Source: Catenulispora acidiphila DSM 44928
Lineage (GTDB): Bacteria; Actinomycetota; Actinomycetes; Streptomycetales; Catenulisporaceae
Length of the DNA stretch: 64,000 bases
NCBI RefSeq assembly: GCF_000024025.1
Contig: NC_013131.1
Coordinates: 2,480,001 to 2,544,000 of the forward strand
Reading direction: 5' to 3'
The translations under genes and the position numbers were made by a program. The notes beneath the pieces were generated by a model. That model was not told the DNA's origin. It did not search any database and was given only the letters and a program-made list of their open reading frames with translations. Of this stretch, positions 49,997-58,392 are shown one piece after another. Positions within the stretch are counted from its first letter, which is position 1, and every line of letters starts with the position of its first letter.

Positions 49997-51304
49997 TCAG
50001 CGGTACTCGGCGAGCCGGCGCCACACGCCGACCAGCGTCAGCGCCATCACCGCGCCGAACAGCACCGCGGGCACCGCGCCCCAGCCCGACGCTCCCGACT
50101 GCGCATCGGCCATGGTGGCCTGGAACGCCGCCAGCTGCGTGGCCGCAGCCTGACCGAGGTGGGTGTCGAGGGCGTAGAAGTCCTGGCCCAGCTGGCCGCC
50201 GGCGATGCCGGTCGCCTCGGTGAGCGCGCTGTCCACGTCGCCGCCGTCGACCTCGCTCTTGATTTTACCCGCGTCGCGTTGGACGGATGTCCAATCGGTG
50301 CCGGCGCGCTGGGAGAGCGCCTGGCCAGTGCCGTTGAGACCGGCGCTGAGCAGCCCCGGGGTGGCGGGCGTGCCGTTGAGCGAGGCGATGTCGGCGGCGT
50401 AGCCGTGGTCGTAGCCGAAGTCCGGCGCGACGGCGTAGCGGACGATGGAGCCGACCGCGTCGTAGGAGACCGCGCGGGCGTGCTGGATGCCCAGGTAGGG
50501 GTTCATGTGCTGGTCGACGACCTGCTTCAGGCGGTCGCTCTGCTGCGCGGTCATGCTCAGGCCGGACACCAAGAAGGCGGCTGTGGCGACGGTGGCCAGG
50601 GCGAGGAACGGGTTCAGCGTCCGGTGGAACCGGCGGGACAGTGCCACCTGGAAGAGGATTAGTGCGGCGAGCAGGAGCACCGTTGTGATGACTACTAGGA
50701 GCGTGTCCACGGACCAGGAGTCGTTCTCGCTCTTAGCCGAGTCCGTCAGCTGGTGCGCGTAGGAGTCGCGGATCTGCGCCGCTGTCGGCAGCAGATTGAA
50801 GTGCATGACGTCTGTGGCGCGGCTGTAGTAGGCCAGGGCGACGGAGTCGGGGTGTCCCTTGGTGGCGTCCTTAGAGAGCTGGTCCAGCGTCAGAGCCGTA
50901 GCGGACAGGTCGTGGTAGAGCGTGACCTTGTCCAGCATGGTCTGGAACTGGCCCTGGACCGCCGGGTCGGATGTCCCGCCGATGGCTTGGCGCAGGTCTG
51001 CGTCGATCTCGGCGACCCGGCTGTTCACGGTGGCCTGGGCGTCGCCCTGCACGGTGTCCAGGGCGCTGTCCCCAGTGGTCAGGATTTGGCGTGCGGTCTG
51101 TGAGTCCAGGTCGCTGAGCGCGAAGTACAGGTCGGAGGCGGCCTGCGCCAGGGGCGCGGTCTCCCGCCCGACCCGGTTCACGCCGTGCTGGGTGTCCGCT
51201 ATAGCTATCGTCCCCGTGGTCAGCGCCGCGGCGGCGAGCACCACTACCGCACCAGTCCACAACTGCAACCTGGTCGGTGTCCTGCGTTCAATTGTCCGCC
51301 CCAC
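49997..51304 (-). CDS. Four-TM sensor-like membrane protein, GlnX-like topology
   Basis: A 435-residue membrane protein: TM1 about 14-37, an extracytoplasmic helical domain (40-200) resembling four-helix-bundle chemoreceptor sensor modules, TM2 200-221, TM3 231-253, a second extracytoplasmic helical domain (255-405), and TM4 408-428. No HAMP, kinase or methyl-accepting domain. The size and layout match mycobacterial GlnX, which with lipoprotein GlnH signals amino acid levels to kinase PknG. No glnH or pknG is adjacent here, so identity is inference. ATG or alternative start at 51304. Downstream is the slipin gene on the same strand. Confidence 0.72.
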   Translation of the reverse strand: MGRTIERRTPTRLQLWTGAVVVLAAAALTTGTIAIADTQHGVNRVGRETAPLAQAASDLYFALSDLDSQTARQILTTGDSALDTVQGDAQATVNSRVAEIDADLRQAIGGTSDPAVQGQFQTMLDKVTLYHDLSATALTLDQLSKDATKGHPDSVALAYYSRATDVMHFNLLPTAAQIRDSYAHQLTDSAKSENDSWSVDTLLVVITTVLLLAALILFQVALSRRFHRTLNPFLALATVATAAFLVSGLSMTAQQSDRLKQVVDQHMNPYLGIQHARAVSYDAVGSIVRYAVAPDFGYDHGYAADIASLNGTPATPGLLSAGLNGTGQALSQRAGTDWTSVQRDAGKIKSEVDGGDVDSALTEATGIAGGQLGQDFYALDTHLGQAAATQLAAFQATMADAQSGASGWGAVPAVLFGAVMALTLVGVWRRLAEYR

Positions 51305-51374
51305 GGACCCAACTTAGGGACCGCTTGTGAACGGACAGCGACTCCACGTAGAACATTGATTCAACAGGACAGTC

Positions 51375-51391
51375 CTTAGGCGCCCCCTAAG
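51375..51391. promoter_or_regulatory. Inverted repeat CTTAGG-CGCCC-CCTAAG upstream of thrS
   Basis: Perfect 6-bp arms with a 5-base GC spacer in the 204-base divergent gap. Candidate operator; it is too short for a terminator. Confidence 0.4.
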
Positions 51392-51508
51392 CGCCCGATG
51401 CCTGTCGGGCGGCTACCCGGGACTACTGTCGCGCGAAGCACCCACGGCGGTCGGTAAAGTTTTCTCCTGTTCCACCCAGCAAGTTGACCCCCGTTGAAGG
51501 AGAGCCCC

Positions 51509-53509
51509 GTGTCCGACTTCGCAGTGACAATCGCCGACGGCCCCGATAGGGACGAGCGGACGGTCACGGTCGGCACGACGCTGGCGGACCTGTTCGCCGG
51601 CAACCGCTCCGTCGTCGCCGCCCGCCTGACCGATCCCACCGGGACCCGTCTGGTCGACCTGGCGACCCTGGCCAAGGCCGGCGACGTGGTCGAACCGGTC
51701 GCCGCCGACTCTGAGGACGGCCGCGCGATCATCCGGCACTCCACCGCGCACGTGCTGGCCCAGGCGGTGCAGCAGGCGTTCCCGGACGCCAAGCTGGGCA
51801 TCGGCCCGCCGATCCGCAACGGCTTCTACTACGACTTCGACGTCGAGAAGCCGTTCACGCCCGAGGACCTGAAGGCCCTCGAGAGCCGGATGCAGACGAT
51901 CATCAAGCAGGGGCAGCTGTTCTCCCGGCGTGCGGTCACCGACGAGGACGCCCGCGAGGAGCTCGCTGCCGAGCCCTACAAGCTGGAGCTGATCGGGCTC
52001 AAGGGCAAGGCCTCCTCTGATGACGCCGGCGAGGGCGTGGACGTCGAGGTCGGTGCGGGCGAGCTGACGATCTACGATAACCTCGACGCCAAGTCCGGCG
52101 ACCTGTGCTGGAAGGACCTGTGCCGCGGCCCGCACGTGCCCAGCACTCGGTTCATTCCGGCGTTCAAGCTGATGCGCTCTGCGGCCGCCTATTGGCGCGG
52201 CAGTGAGAAGAACCCGCAGCTGCAGCGCATCTACGGGACCGCTTGGGAGACGCGGGACGCGCTCAAGGCGCACTTGGAGTTCCTGGCCGAGGCGGAGAAG
52301 CGTGACCACCGCAAGATCGGTGCGGAGCTGGACCTGTTCTCCTTCCCTGACGAACTCGGTAGCGGTCTACCTGTGTTCCATCCCAAGGGCGGCACCATTC
52401 GTCGGGTCATGGAGGACTACTCCCGGAAGCGGCACGAAGAGGCGGGGTACGAGTTCGTCAACACTCCGCACATCACTAAGGGGAACCTGTACGAGATCTC
52501 CGGGCACCTCGACTGGTACAAGGACGGGATGTTCCCGCCCATGGTGCTGGACGAGGGACACGGCAAGCAGGAGTACTACCTGAAGCCGATGAACTGCCCG
52601 ATGCACAACCTGATCTACCGGGCTCGCGGGAAGTCCTACCGCGACCTGCCGCTGCGGCTGTTCGAGTTCGGCACTGTGTACCGCTATGAGAAGTCCGGTG
52701 TGGTGCACGGACTGACCCGAGTCCGTGGACTCACGCAGGACGACGCGCACATCTACTGCACACGTGAGCAGATGCGCGACGAACTCGTCAGCCTGCTGCG
52801 GTTCGTGCTGGACCTGCTGCGCGACTACGGACTGAACGACTTCTACCTGGAGCTGTCCACCAAGGATCCGGAGAAGTACGTCGGTACTGACGAGGAGTGG
52901 GAACTCGCTACGGACACCCTGCGCGAGGTCGCTGAGGGGGAAGACCTGGAACTGGTCATGGACCCGGGCGGCGCGGCGTTCTACGGCCCGAAGATCTCGG
53001 TGCAGGCGCGCGACGCCATCGGCCGGACCTGGCAGATGTCGACGATTCAGCTGGACTTCCAGCTGCCGCAGCGCTTCGACCTGGAGTACCAGGCGGCTGA
53101 CGGGTCGCGGCAGCGGCCGATCATGATCCACCGCGCGCTGTTCGGCTCGATCGAGCGCTTCTTCGGGGTGCTGACCGAGCACTATGCCGGGGCGTTCCCG
53201 GCCTGGCTGGCGCCGGTGCAGGTGGTCGGGATCCCGATCACCGACGCGCACGTGCCGTATCTGGAGCTGGTGGCCTCCAAGCTGCGTGCCGAGGGTGTCC
53301 GGGTCGAGATCGACTCCTCGGACGACCGGATGCAGAAGAAGATCCGCAACGCGCAGAAGCAGAAGGTTCCCTACATGCTGCTGGCGGGTGACGACGATGT
53401 GGCGAAGGCCGCAGTTTCGTTCCGGTACCGCAGTGGGGAGCAGAACAACGGGGTGCCGGTCGACGAGGCCGTCGCCGAGATCGTGAAGGCGGTGCGGGAG
53501 CGGATCTGA
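51509..53509 (+). CDS. thrS: Threonyl-tRNA synthetase
   Basis: A 666-residue class II synthetase charging tRNA-Thr. The N-terminal TGS domain is residues 1-62. The N2 editing domain has HSTAH (HxxxH) and CRGPH, so misactivated serine can be hydrolysed. The catalytic core shows motif 1 near [39 protein letters not shown], motif 2 [33 protein letters not shown], and motif 3 [21 protein letters not shown]. The anticodon-binding domain closes the protein. GTG 51509 has AAGGAGA 5 bases upstream, better than TTG 51494. No T-box leader was seen. Confidence 0.98.
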   Translation: MSDFAVTIADGPDRDERTVTVGTTLADLFAGNRSVVAARLTDPTGTRLVDLATLAKAGDVVEPVAADSEDGRAIIRHSTAHVLAQAVQQAFPDAKLGIGPPIRNGFYYDFDVEKPFTPEDLKALESRMQTIIKQGQLFSRRAVTDEDAREELAAEPYKLELIGLKGKASSDDAGEGVDVEVGAGELTIYDNLDAKSGDLCWKDLCRGPHVPSTRFIPAFKLMRSAAAYWRGSEKNPQLQRIYGTAWETRDALKAHLEFLAEAEKRDHRKIGAELDLFSFPDELGSGLPVFHPKGGTIRRVMEDYSRKRHEEAGYEFVNTPHITKGNLYEISGHLDWYKDGMFPPMVLDEGHGKQEYYLKPMNCPMHNLIYRARGKSYRDLPLRLFEFGTVYRYEKSGVVHGLTRVRGLTQDDAHIYCTREQMRDELVSLLRFVLDLLRDYGLNDFYLELSTKDPEKYVGTDEEWELATDTLREVAEGEDLELVMDPGGAAFYGPKISVQARDAIGRTWQMSTIQLDFQLPQRFDLEYQAADGSRQRPIMIHRALFGSIERFFGVLTEHYAGAFPAWLAPVQVVGIPITDAHVPYLELVASKLRAEGVRVEIDSSDDRMQKKIRNAQKQKVPYMLLAGDDDVAKAAVSFRYRSGEQNNGVPVDEAVAEIVKAVRERI

Positions 53510-53538
53510 CGACGGATCCGCCGCGCCGCGGCTGGCGT

Positions 53539-53585
53539 GTCCGGCCGACCGGGACCAAACGGGGGCCCCGGTCTGCCGGCCGGAC
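53539..53585. terminator. Long imperfect hairpin after thrS
   Basis: GTCCGGCCGACCGGGACC pairs imperfectly with the complementary segment ending CCGGCCGGAC at 53585. No U-tract. Lies between thrS and nfi. Confidence 0.55.
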
Positions 53586-53613
53586 GCGGACGGGGAAAGC
53601 AGGGGGATGAGTA

Positions 53614-54285
53614 GTGCTGATCACGCATGAGAAGTGGCCGCGGACGGCGCAGGACGCCGAGGCGGAGCAGGAGCGGCTGGCCGGGAGCGTGGACGTGTCC
53701 ACGCCGCTGGCGCCGTTCCGGTACATCGCGGGGCTGGATGTCGCCTATGCGATCGATTCCTCGCGAGTCGCGGGGGCGGTCGTGGTGCTCGACGCCGACA
53801 CGCTCGCGGTGGAGGACATGGCGACGGCGGTGATGGACGTCGAGTTCCCGTATGTGTCCGGGCTCTTGGCGTTCCGGGAGATGCCGGCGCTGATCACGGC
53901 GCTGGGGCGGCTGTCGGTCGATCCGGATGTGCTGGTCTGCGACGGGTACGGGATCGCCCACCCGCGGCGGTTCGGTCTGGCGTGCCACCTCGGGGTGTTG
54001 GCGGGGAAGCCGGCGATGGGGGTGGCGAAGACGGCGTTCGTCGGGCAGGCCGCTGAGCCGGGGATTCAGCGCGGCGAGGCTGCTGACCTGGTGCACGGCG
54101 GGGAGGTCGTCGGCGCGGTGCTGCGGACGCAGCTGTCGACGAAGCCGGTGTTCGTGTCGCCGGGGCATTTGATCACGGCGAGCGACGCCACGCGGCTGGC
54201 GCTGCGGTTGGCGACGAAGTACCGGCTGCCGGAGACGACGCGGCTGGCTGACCAGCTGTCGCGGCGCGCGCTGGCTGGGGCGTAG
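53614..54285 (+). CDS. nfi: Endonuclease V (deoxyinosine 3' endonuclease)
   Basis: A 223-residue EndoV nuclease that nicks DNA (or RNA) near inosine from deaminated adenine. Conserved elements are AGLDVAYA with the first metal-binding Asp, PYVSGLLAFREMPAL with Glu and the PYIP-like wedge, VCDGYGIAHPRRFGLACHLGVLAGKPAMGVAKT with Asp and Lys, and KPVFVSPGHLIT with the later Gly-His. GTG 53614 has AGGGGG about 9 bases upstream. It stands alone, 104 bases downstream of thrS, and its stop is 5 bases from the convergent marR stop. Confidence 0.95.
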   Translation: MLITHEKWPRTAQDAEAEQERLAGSVDVSTPLAPFRYIAGLDVAYAIDSSRVAGAVVVLDADTLAVEDMATAVMDVEFPYVSGLLAFREMPALITALGRLSVDPDVLVCDGYGIAHPRRFGLACHLGVLAGKPAMGVAKTAFVGQAAEPGIQRGEAADLVHGGEVVGAVLRTQLSTKPVFVSPGHLITASDATRLALRLATKYRLPETTRLADQLSRRALAGA

Positions 54286-54290
54286 TTTTT

Positions 54291-54746
54291 TTAGCTTTCT
54301 TCGTCGGGCTGGTCGTCTGGCGCTTCGGCGTCGGCGGCCAGCTGCTTCAGGATGCGGACGAACAGCTCGGCCTCGATCGGGGTGAGGCCGGCCAGGAAGG
54401 CTTTCTCTGTCTCCTGATGGCGGCGCTCGCCTTCGGCGAGGGTGTTCTTGCCGTGTGCGGTGAGCTCGACGATGTTCTTGCGACGGTCGTCGGGGCTGCG
54501 ACGGCGTTCTACCAGGCCTTTTTCTTCGAGTTCGTCGACCAGCGCGACCATTGTCGTGCGGTCCACGCCGAGTTCTTTGGCCGCGTCGAGCTGCGACAAC
54601 GGCTCCGCGGCGTCGAGGACGATCAGGACGGCGAGCTGGCGGCCGGTGATGTTCAGCGGCTCCAGGGCGCGGGCGCCGGACTGGGAGAAGTTCAGTTGCG
54701 CGTGCTTCAGCAGGTAGCCGAGTCGGGAGGTGAGCAGTTCGGCCAT
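54291..54746 (-). CDS. MarR-family transcriptional regulator
   Basis: A 151-residue winged-helix regulator: LEPLNITGRQLAVLIVLDAAEPLSQLDAAKELGVDRTTMVALVDELEEKGLVERRRSPDDRRKNIVELTAHG is a complete MarR DNA-binding domain with the wing DDRRKN. The ATG at 54746 is 7 bases from TACAGT on the minus strand, with no Shine-Dalgarno, so the message is probably leaderless. Divergent from an LLM-class oxidoreductase with symmetric elements between; that gene is the likely target. Confidence 0.93.
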   Translation of the reverse strand: MAELLTSRLGYLLKHAQLNFSQSGARALEPLNITGRQLAVLIVLDAAEPLSQLDAAKELGVDRTTMVALVDELEEKGLVERRRSPDDRRKNIVELTAHGKNTLAEGERRHQETEKAFLAGLTPIEAELFVRILKQLAADAEAPDDQPDEES

Positions 54747-54750
54747 ACGA

Positions 54751-54807
54751 GGTACTGTACCCGGAGACTGATCGTCATGGCGGCTGATGATTTGGTACAG
54801 TGACGAT
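54751..54807. promoter_or_regulatory. Shared promoter/operator of the MarR and LLM genes
   Basis: GGTACTGTACC (54751-54761) contains a minus-strand TACAGT -10. TACAGT at 54796-54801 serves the plus strand, 6 bases before ATG 54808. ATCGTCA (54771-54777) and TGACGAT (54801-54807) form an inverted repeat. Both genes look leaderless; -35 boxes are unclear. Confidence 0.55.
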
Positions 54808-55719
54808 ATGGAGTTGAAGATAGGCATCAAAACCACCCCGATGCATGTGTCCTACGAGGACATCCGCCGGGTGTGGCAGGAGGCTGACGAGATGCCGGAG
54901 ATCGCCGACGCCTGGCTGTGGGACCACATGATGCCGCTGGCCGGCGATCGCGGCGGCGATCTGCTGGAGGGGTGGACGACGCTGGCGGCGTTGGCGGCCC
55001 AGACATCGCGGCTGCGGATGGGGCTGCTGGTGACGAGCAATCGCTTCCGGGCTCCGGCGGTGCTGGGGAAGATGGCGACGACGGTCGATGTGATATCGGG
55101 CGGCCGGTTGATCATGGGGTTGGGGGTCGGCGGGACGGTGCAGCCGCCGGGTGCGGGCGGGATACCCGGCGAGAACCCCGGAGTGATGGAGTACACCGCT
55201 TATGGCATACCGCTGATCAGCCCGCGCGAGGGGATCGCGCGGCTGGTGGAGACGGTGACCATCCTGCGGAGGATGTGGGCTGAGGAGTCGTTCGACTTCG
55301 AGGGACCGTTCACGACGCTGGTCGGGAATCGGAACTCGCCGAAGCCGGTCCAGGCGGCGGGGCCGCCGCTGCTGATCGGAGCTTGGGGAGATCGCATGCT
55401 GCGGGTGGTGGCGGAGCATGCGGATATTTGGAACATACCTGGGCCGCCGCACAATTCGGTGGAGTCGCTGGCGGAGCGCTCGCGGGTGCTGGATGCGCAG
55501 TGTGCGGCGGTGGGGCGGGATCCGGGGGAGGTGGTGCGGTCGGTGCAGTTGATAGTGGCGGACGACGGCGCCGACGAGGCTCGGGAGACGATCGCGGAGT
55601 TGGTGGGGGTGGGGTTTCGGCATGTGGTGGTGGGGTCGCGGCGGATGTATCAGGAGGATGGGATGAAGTGGTTGTTGGAGGAGGTGGTGCGGCCTGGGTA
55701 TGAGGTGGGGGCGGGGTGA
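54808..55719 (+). CDS. LLM-class flavin-dependent (F420 or FMN) oxidoreductase
   Basis: A 303-residue bacterial-luciferase-like TIM-barrel oxidoreductase: WLWDHMMPLAGDRGGDLLEGWTTLAALAAQTSRLRMGLLVTSNRFR, VDVISGGRLIMGLGVGG, then PLLIGAWGDRMLRVVAEHADIWN. This fits the F420-dependent group common in actinobacteria. Substrate unknown. The ATG at 54808 follows TACAGT by 6 bases (leaderless). Divergent partner of MarR. The last 100 bases of the gene become G/T-rich, continuous with the repeat field that follows. Confidence 0.92.
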   Translation: MELKIGIKTTPMHVSYEDIRRVWQEADEMPEIADAWLWDHMMPLAGDRGGDLLEGWTTLAALAAQTSRLRMGLLVTSNRFRAPAVLGKMATTVDVISGGRLIMGLGVGGTVQPPGAGGIPGENPGVMEYTAYGIPLISPREGIARLVETVTILRRMWAEESFDFEGPFTTLVGNRNSPKPVQAAGPPLLIGAWGDRMLRVVAEHADIWNIPGPPHNSVESLAERSRVLDAQCAAVGRDPGEVVRSVQLIVADDGADEARETIAELVGVGFRHVVVGSRRMYQEDGMKWLLEEVVRPGYEVGAG

Positions 55720-55889
55720 GCTGGGGTGTCACGGTGAGGCGGAGGTAGTGGGGGCGGCGAACTTGGGTGGCGTGTGATGCGGTGATGGCGGGGGCGAGGG
55801 CTGCGGTGGGAGTGCGCGGTGGTGGCTGCGCGGTGGTGGTGAAAGTGTGCGGCGGGTGGTGTGTCGGCGGCGGGTAGTGGGTGCTAGAT
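55720..55889. other. Low-complexity G/T-rich spacer
   Basis: Composed of GGTGG, GCGG and TGGTG runs after the LLM gene. No gene or clear repeat unit is seen. Confidence 0.5.
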
Positions 55890-56530
55890 GGGGAGATATC
55901 AGGCCCGTCGGGGCAGGCAGGTCGGGGTGGGCTGGGGTGGCGAGATATCGGGCCAGCCGACGGACCGAACGGCTGAGGTGGGTTGAGGTCGCGAGCGAGT
56001 TTGGCGGGAGATATCAGGCCCGCCAGGTGTGAGTAGGCGGATGCGACGGCGAGGTATTGGGCCTGCCGGTGGACGAATGGCTGACCTGGGTTGGCGCGGG
56101 CGGGGAGTGATCGGGCCCGGCGACGAGTGAGACAGCTGAGGTGGGCTTGGGTGGGGAACAGGCTCATGCGGTGCGGGTGGTGTGACTGCGGGCCCGCGGC
56201 GGGCGAGCGGCTGGGGATGAGTTGGCGGCGAATACGCCTATGCGGTGGGGGCGGTGAGATTGCGGGCCCTGCCTGCGAGCGAGCAACTGGGGATGAGCTG
56301 GTGCGCCGGATACGCCTATGTGGTGCGGGTGGCGCGAGATTGGGTCCGGCGACGGACCGGCGGCTGATGTGGGCTGCGGTAGTGAGTGTGGTCTAGTTGG
56401 CGCCGATGGCGAGGTGTCAGGGCTGCCGGTGGGGAACGGCCGATGCGCGTTGGGGCGGCGAGCGGCTGCGGCGAGATGTCGGACTCATCGATGGGTGGAC
56501 AGTTGGAGAGTCCTGGGGTGGCGAGTGTCT
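55890..56530. repeat. Degenerate long tandem repeat field, about 10-11 units of 50-77 bp
   Basis: A core resembling GGCGAGATATCGGGCC followed by GCCGACGGACGAACGGCTG and GAGGTGGGTTGG recurs near 55891, 55940, 56007, 56048, 56101, 56180, 56255, 56330, 56405 and 56470. Units differ in length and sequence and GATATC decays from left to right. Two units also share AATACGCCTATG. All frames are broken or low-complexity, so it is not coding. Confidence 0.75.
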
Positions 56531-56582
56531 GCTCAGGTAGGCATGAGTGCAGCGATGCCTGGCCAGCAGATAGACGTCAAGG

Positions 56583-57001
56583 GGATGAGATCCATGCGCC
56601 GTTGGTTGCGGCGGGGGAGACGTTCACGCCGTATCTGAGTGTGGTGGGGGCACAGGATGGGCTGACGCTCATGTCGGCGTCGAAGGCGGCGGTGGGGGCG
56701 GATGCCGGAGGAAGTGGGCATGGGCCGAGTCATCTGGGCGTGATTGCCCATGTGGCGGCGTTGCGTGAGGGTGGGGAGTGGCTGGATGCGCTGCTTGCCG
56801 GGATTGAAAAGAATCGCGTGCTGCTGGGGCGGCTGCTGGCGGAGTATTTGCCGGGGGTGAGGTGGCGTCCGGGGGCGGGTGGCGGTGAACTCCGGGATTC
56901 CGTTCGGGACGGGTGGGGCGGGGCATGTGCGGATCAATATTGCGACGTCGCCGGATGGGTTGACTGAGGTGGTCAGGCGGATGGCGGTGGCGGTGGGGTA
57001 G
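56583..57001 (+). pseudogene. Remnant of a MalY/PatB-type PLP aminotransferase (cystathionine beta-lyase)
   Basis: The 3' part of a class I/II aminotransferase is recognisable: [20 protein letters not shown], then [13 protein letters not shown] with the PLP lysine, [19 protein letters not shown] and [29 protein letters not shown]. After RPGAG the frame shifts (to the frame starting 56882) and about 40 family residues are missing. It resumes as [35 protein letters not shown] and ends at TAG 57001. Residues between SASKA and GHGPSHLG are also deleted. The 5' half, with most of the fold, is absent and its place is taken by the repeat field. Non-functional. Confidence 0.85.
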
Positions 57002-57037
57002 CAGGAGTTGTCGGGCTGCTGGCTTGTAGTTGGAGGA

Positions 57038-57595
57038 TTAGGGCTGGGTGGCGCGTAGGAAGGCTTCGTAGGCGGCGTCGTCGAAGAGCACGAAGCGGAC
57101 TTCCTTGACGTTGGTGGCCGTGGTGGTGATTGCGGCGATGGCGATATGTGCGGCGTCGGCGATGGGCCAGCCATAGATGCCGGTGGAGATGGCCGGGAAC
57201 GCGATTGTCTTCGCGCCGAGGGTGTCTGCGACGGCGAGTGAGTTGGTGTGGCAGGCGGTCAGGAGTGCGGAGCGGTCGTCGTTCGGCGAGTAGACCGGGC
57301 CGACGGTGTGGATGACCCAGTGGGCCGGGAGGCGGCCGGCGGTGGTGGCGACGGCCTGGCCGGTGGGGAGGCCGCGGCCGTAGTGCGATGCGCGGAGTGC
57401 GCGGCAGGCCTCGAGGATCTCTGGGCCGCCTGCGCGGTGGATGGCTCCGTCGACTCCGCCGCCGCCGAGTAGGGAGGAGTTGGCCGCGTTCACGATTGCG
57501 TCCGCGTGCTGCTTGGTGATGTCGCCGCGGATCAGGGTGATGCGGGGGTGGGACTGGGGTGGTGGCGGCGGGGATTGGCGTTGCGGCTCGGGCAT
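57038..57595 (-). CDS. Macro domain protein (O-acetyl-ADP-ribose deacetylase-like)
   Basis: A 185-residue single-domain macro protein. ITLIRGDITKQHADAIVNAANSSLLGGGGVDGAIHRAGG forms the ADP-ribose site (Asn-Ala-Ala-Asn, Gly-rich loop, Asp), and AFPAISTGIYGWP the distal loop. This MacroD-type pattern suggests hydrolysis of O-acetyl-ADP-ribose or mono-ADP-ribosyl-Asp/Glu. The N-terminus is Pro-rich. GTG or ATG start at 57595. The 5' flank is a 20-bp repeat array shared with the DUF4262 gene. Confidence 0.93.
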   Translation of the reverse strand: MPEPQRQSPPPPPQSHPRITLIRGDITKQHADAIVNAANSSLLGGGGVDGAIHRAGGPEILEACRALRASHYGRGLPTGQAVATTAGRLPAHWVIHTVGPVYSPNDDRSALLTACHTNSLAVADTLGAKTIAFPAISTGIYGWPIADAAHIAIAAITTTATNVKEVRFVLFDDAAYEAFLRATQP

Positions 57596-57636
57596 GCTGC
57601 GATGCTGCCAATGGTCGCGGGGCGTCGCAAGCGGTA

Positions 57637-57800
57637 GTGGAAGGCGGGGAGAGAGGCAGTGAAAGGCGGAGAGAGGCAGTGAAAGGCGGGGAGAGGTAGT
57701 GAAAGGCGTGAAGCGGCGATGAAAGTCGGGGAAGCGGTAGTGAACGGGGAAGATCGGTGGTGAATGGCGAGAGCGGTGATGAAAGGCGGGAAGCGCGAGG
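57637..57800. repeat. About 20-bp tandem repeat array, 8 imperfect units
   Basis: Units of consensus GTGAAAGGCGGGGAGAGGCA, decaying to GTGAACGGGGAAGATCGGTG and GATGAAAGGCGGGAAGCG at the right, fill the gap between the macro-domain gene start and the DUF4262 gene end. Confidence 0.85.
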
Positions 57801-57814
57801 CGCGAGGCGGGAGG

Positions 57815-58372
57815 CTACAAAGTCAGGGAAGAGGACACCCAGACGCTGTCCGGGTGCTCGTTCCGGGCCAGCCAGAGGAAGGGCTGCTGGTCTTGGCGCT
57901 CCGGGTCCGCGCCTTGCTCCCAGGGAAAGCGGCCCTGGCGGTCCGGCCAGACTGCCTGCAGCATCGGCCATGGGGGCGTTTGGAAGAAGTCGAGGCCTGC
58001 GCCGAACATGGCGGGGTACCAGCTCTGGTGGACTGGGCGGGTGGCGACTTCGTAGCCTTCGATGACGTTCAGGCGGCGCTTCTCGGCGCCGAGTGCTCGG
58101 CCTTCGCGGACCTGGACGGCGATCTTGGCGACCAGGGCCATGGCGTTCTCGACGGGGAGGCCTGTCATGCAGATGTCGTAGCCGCCGTGGGTGTGCCACA
58201 TGCCGATGGAGTAGGCCCAGTCCGGGGTGTCGTCGCCGGTGACGCCCATGATGTGCCAGCCGTGGTCGCGGACGTTGGTGGCGATCGCGCGGTCGCGCGG
58301 GTCCCACTGCGACTCGTCGGGGGTCGCGGGCTGGCACAGCAGACAGCGGCAGGGGGCGGGTTCTATGTCCAC
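57815..58372 (-). CDS. DUF4262 domain protein
   Basis: A 185-residue protein with the DUF4262 pattern: VRDHGWHIMGVTGDDTPDWAYSIGMWHTHGGYDICMTGLPVENAMALV. The N-terminus has C-R-C-L-L-C, a possible metal site. The C-terminal half (SWYPAMFGAGLDFFQTPPWPMLQAVWPD and FLWLARNEHPDSVW) is Trp-rich. The function of the family is unknown. Standalone between repeats and the TetR gene, same strand. Confidence 0.82.
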   Translation of the reverse strand: MDIEPAPCRCLLCQPATPDESQWDPRDRAIATNVRDHGWHIMGVTGDDTPDWAYSIGMWHTHGGYDICMTGLPVENAMALVAKIAVQVREGRALGAEKRRLNVIEGYEVATRPVHQSWYPAMFGAGLDFFQTPPWPMLQAVWPDRQGRFPWEQGADPERQDQQPFLWLARNEHPDSVWVSSSLTL

Positions 58373-58392
58373 GTCCTGAAGGTTACCCGGTG

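Noticed and set aside
51305-51508. T-box leader of thrS
   Set aside because: No T-box sequence or antiterminator/terminator pair; only a short inverted repeat.
56386-56967. Intact 193-codon gene
   Set aside because: Its 5' part is repeat sequence and its 3' part a frame-shifted aminotransferase fragment; called pseudogene instead.
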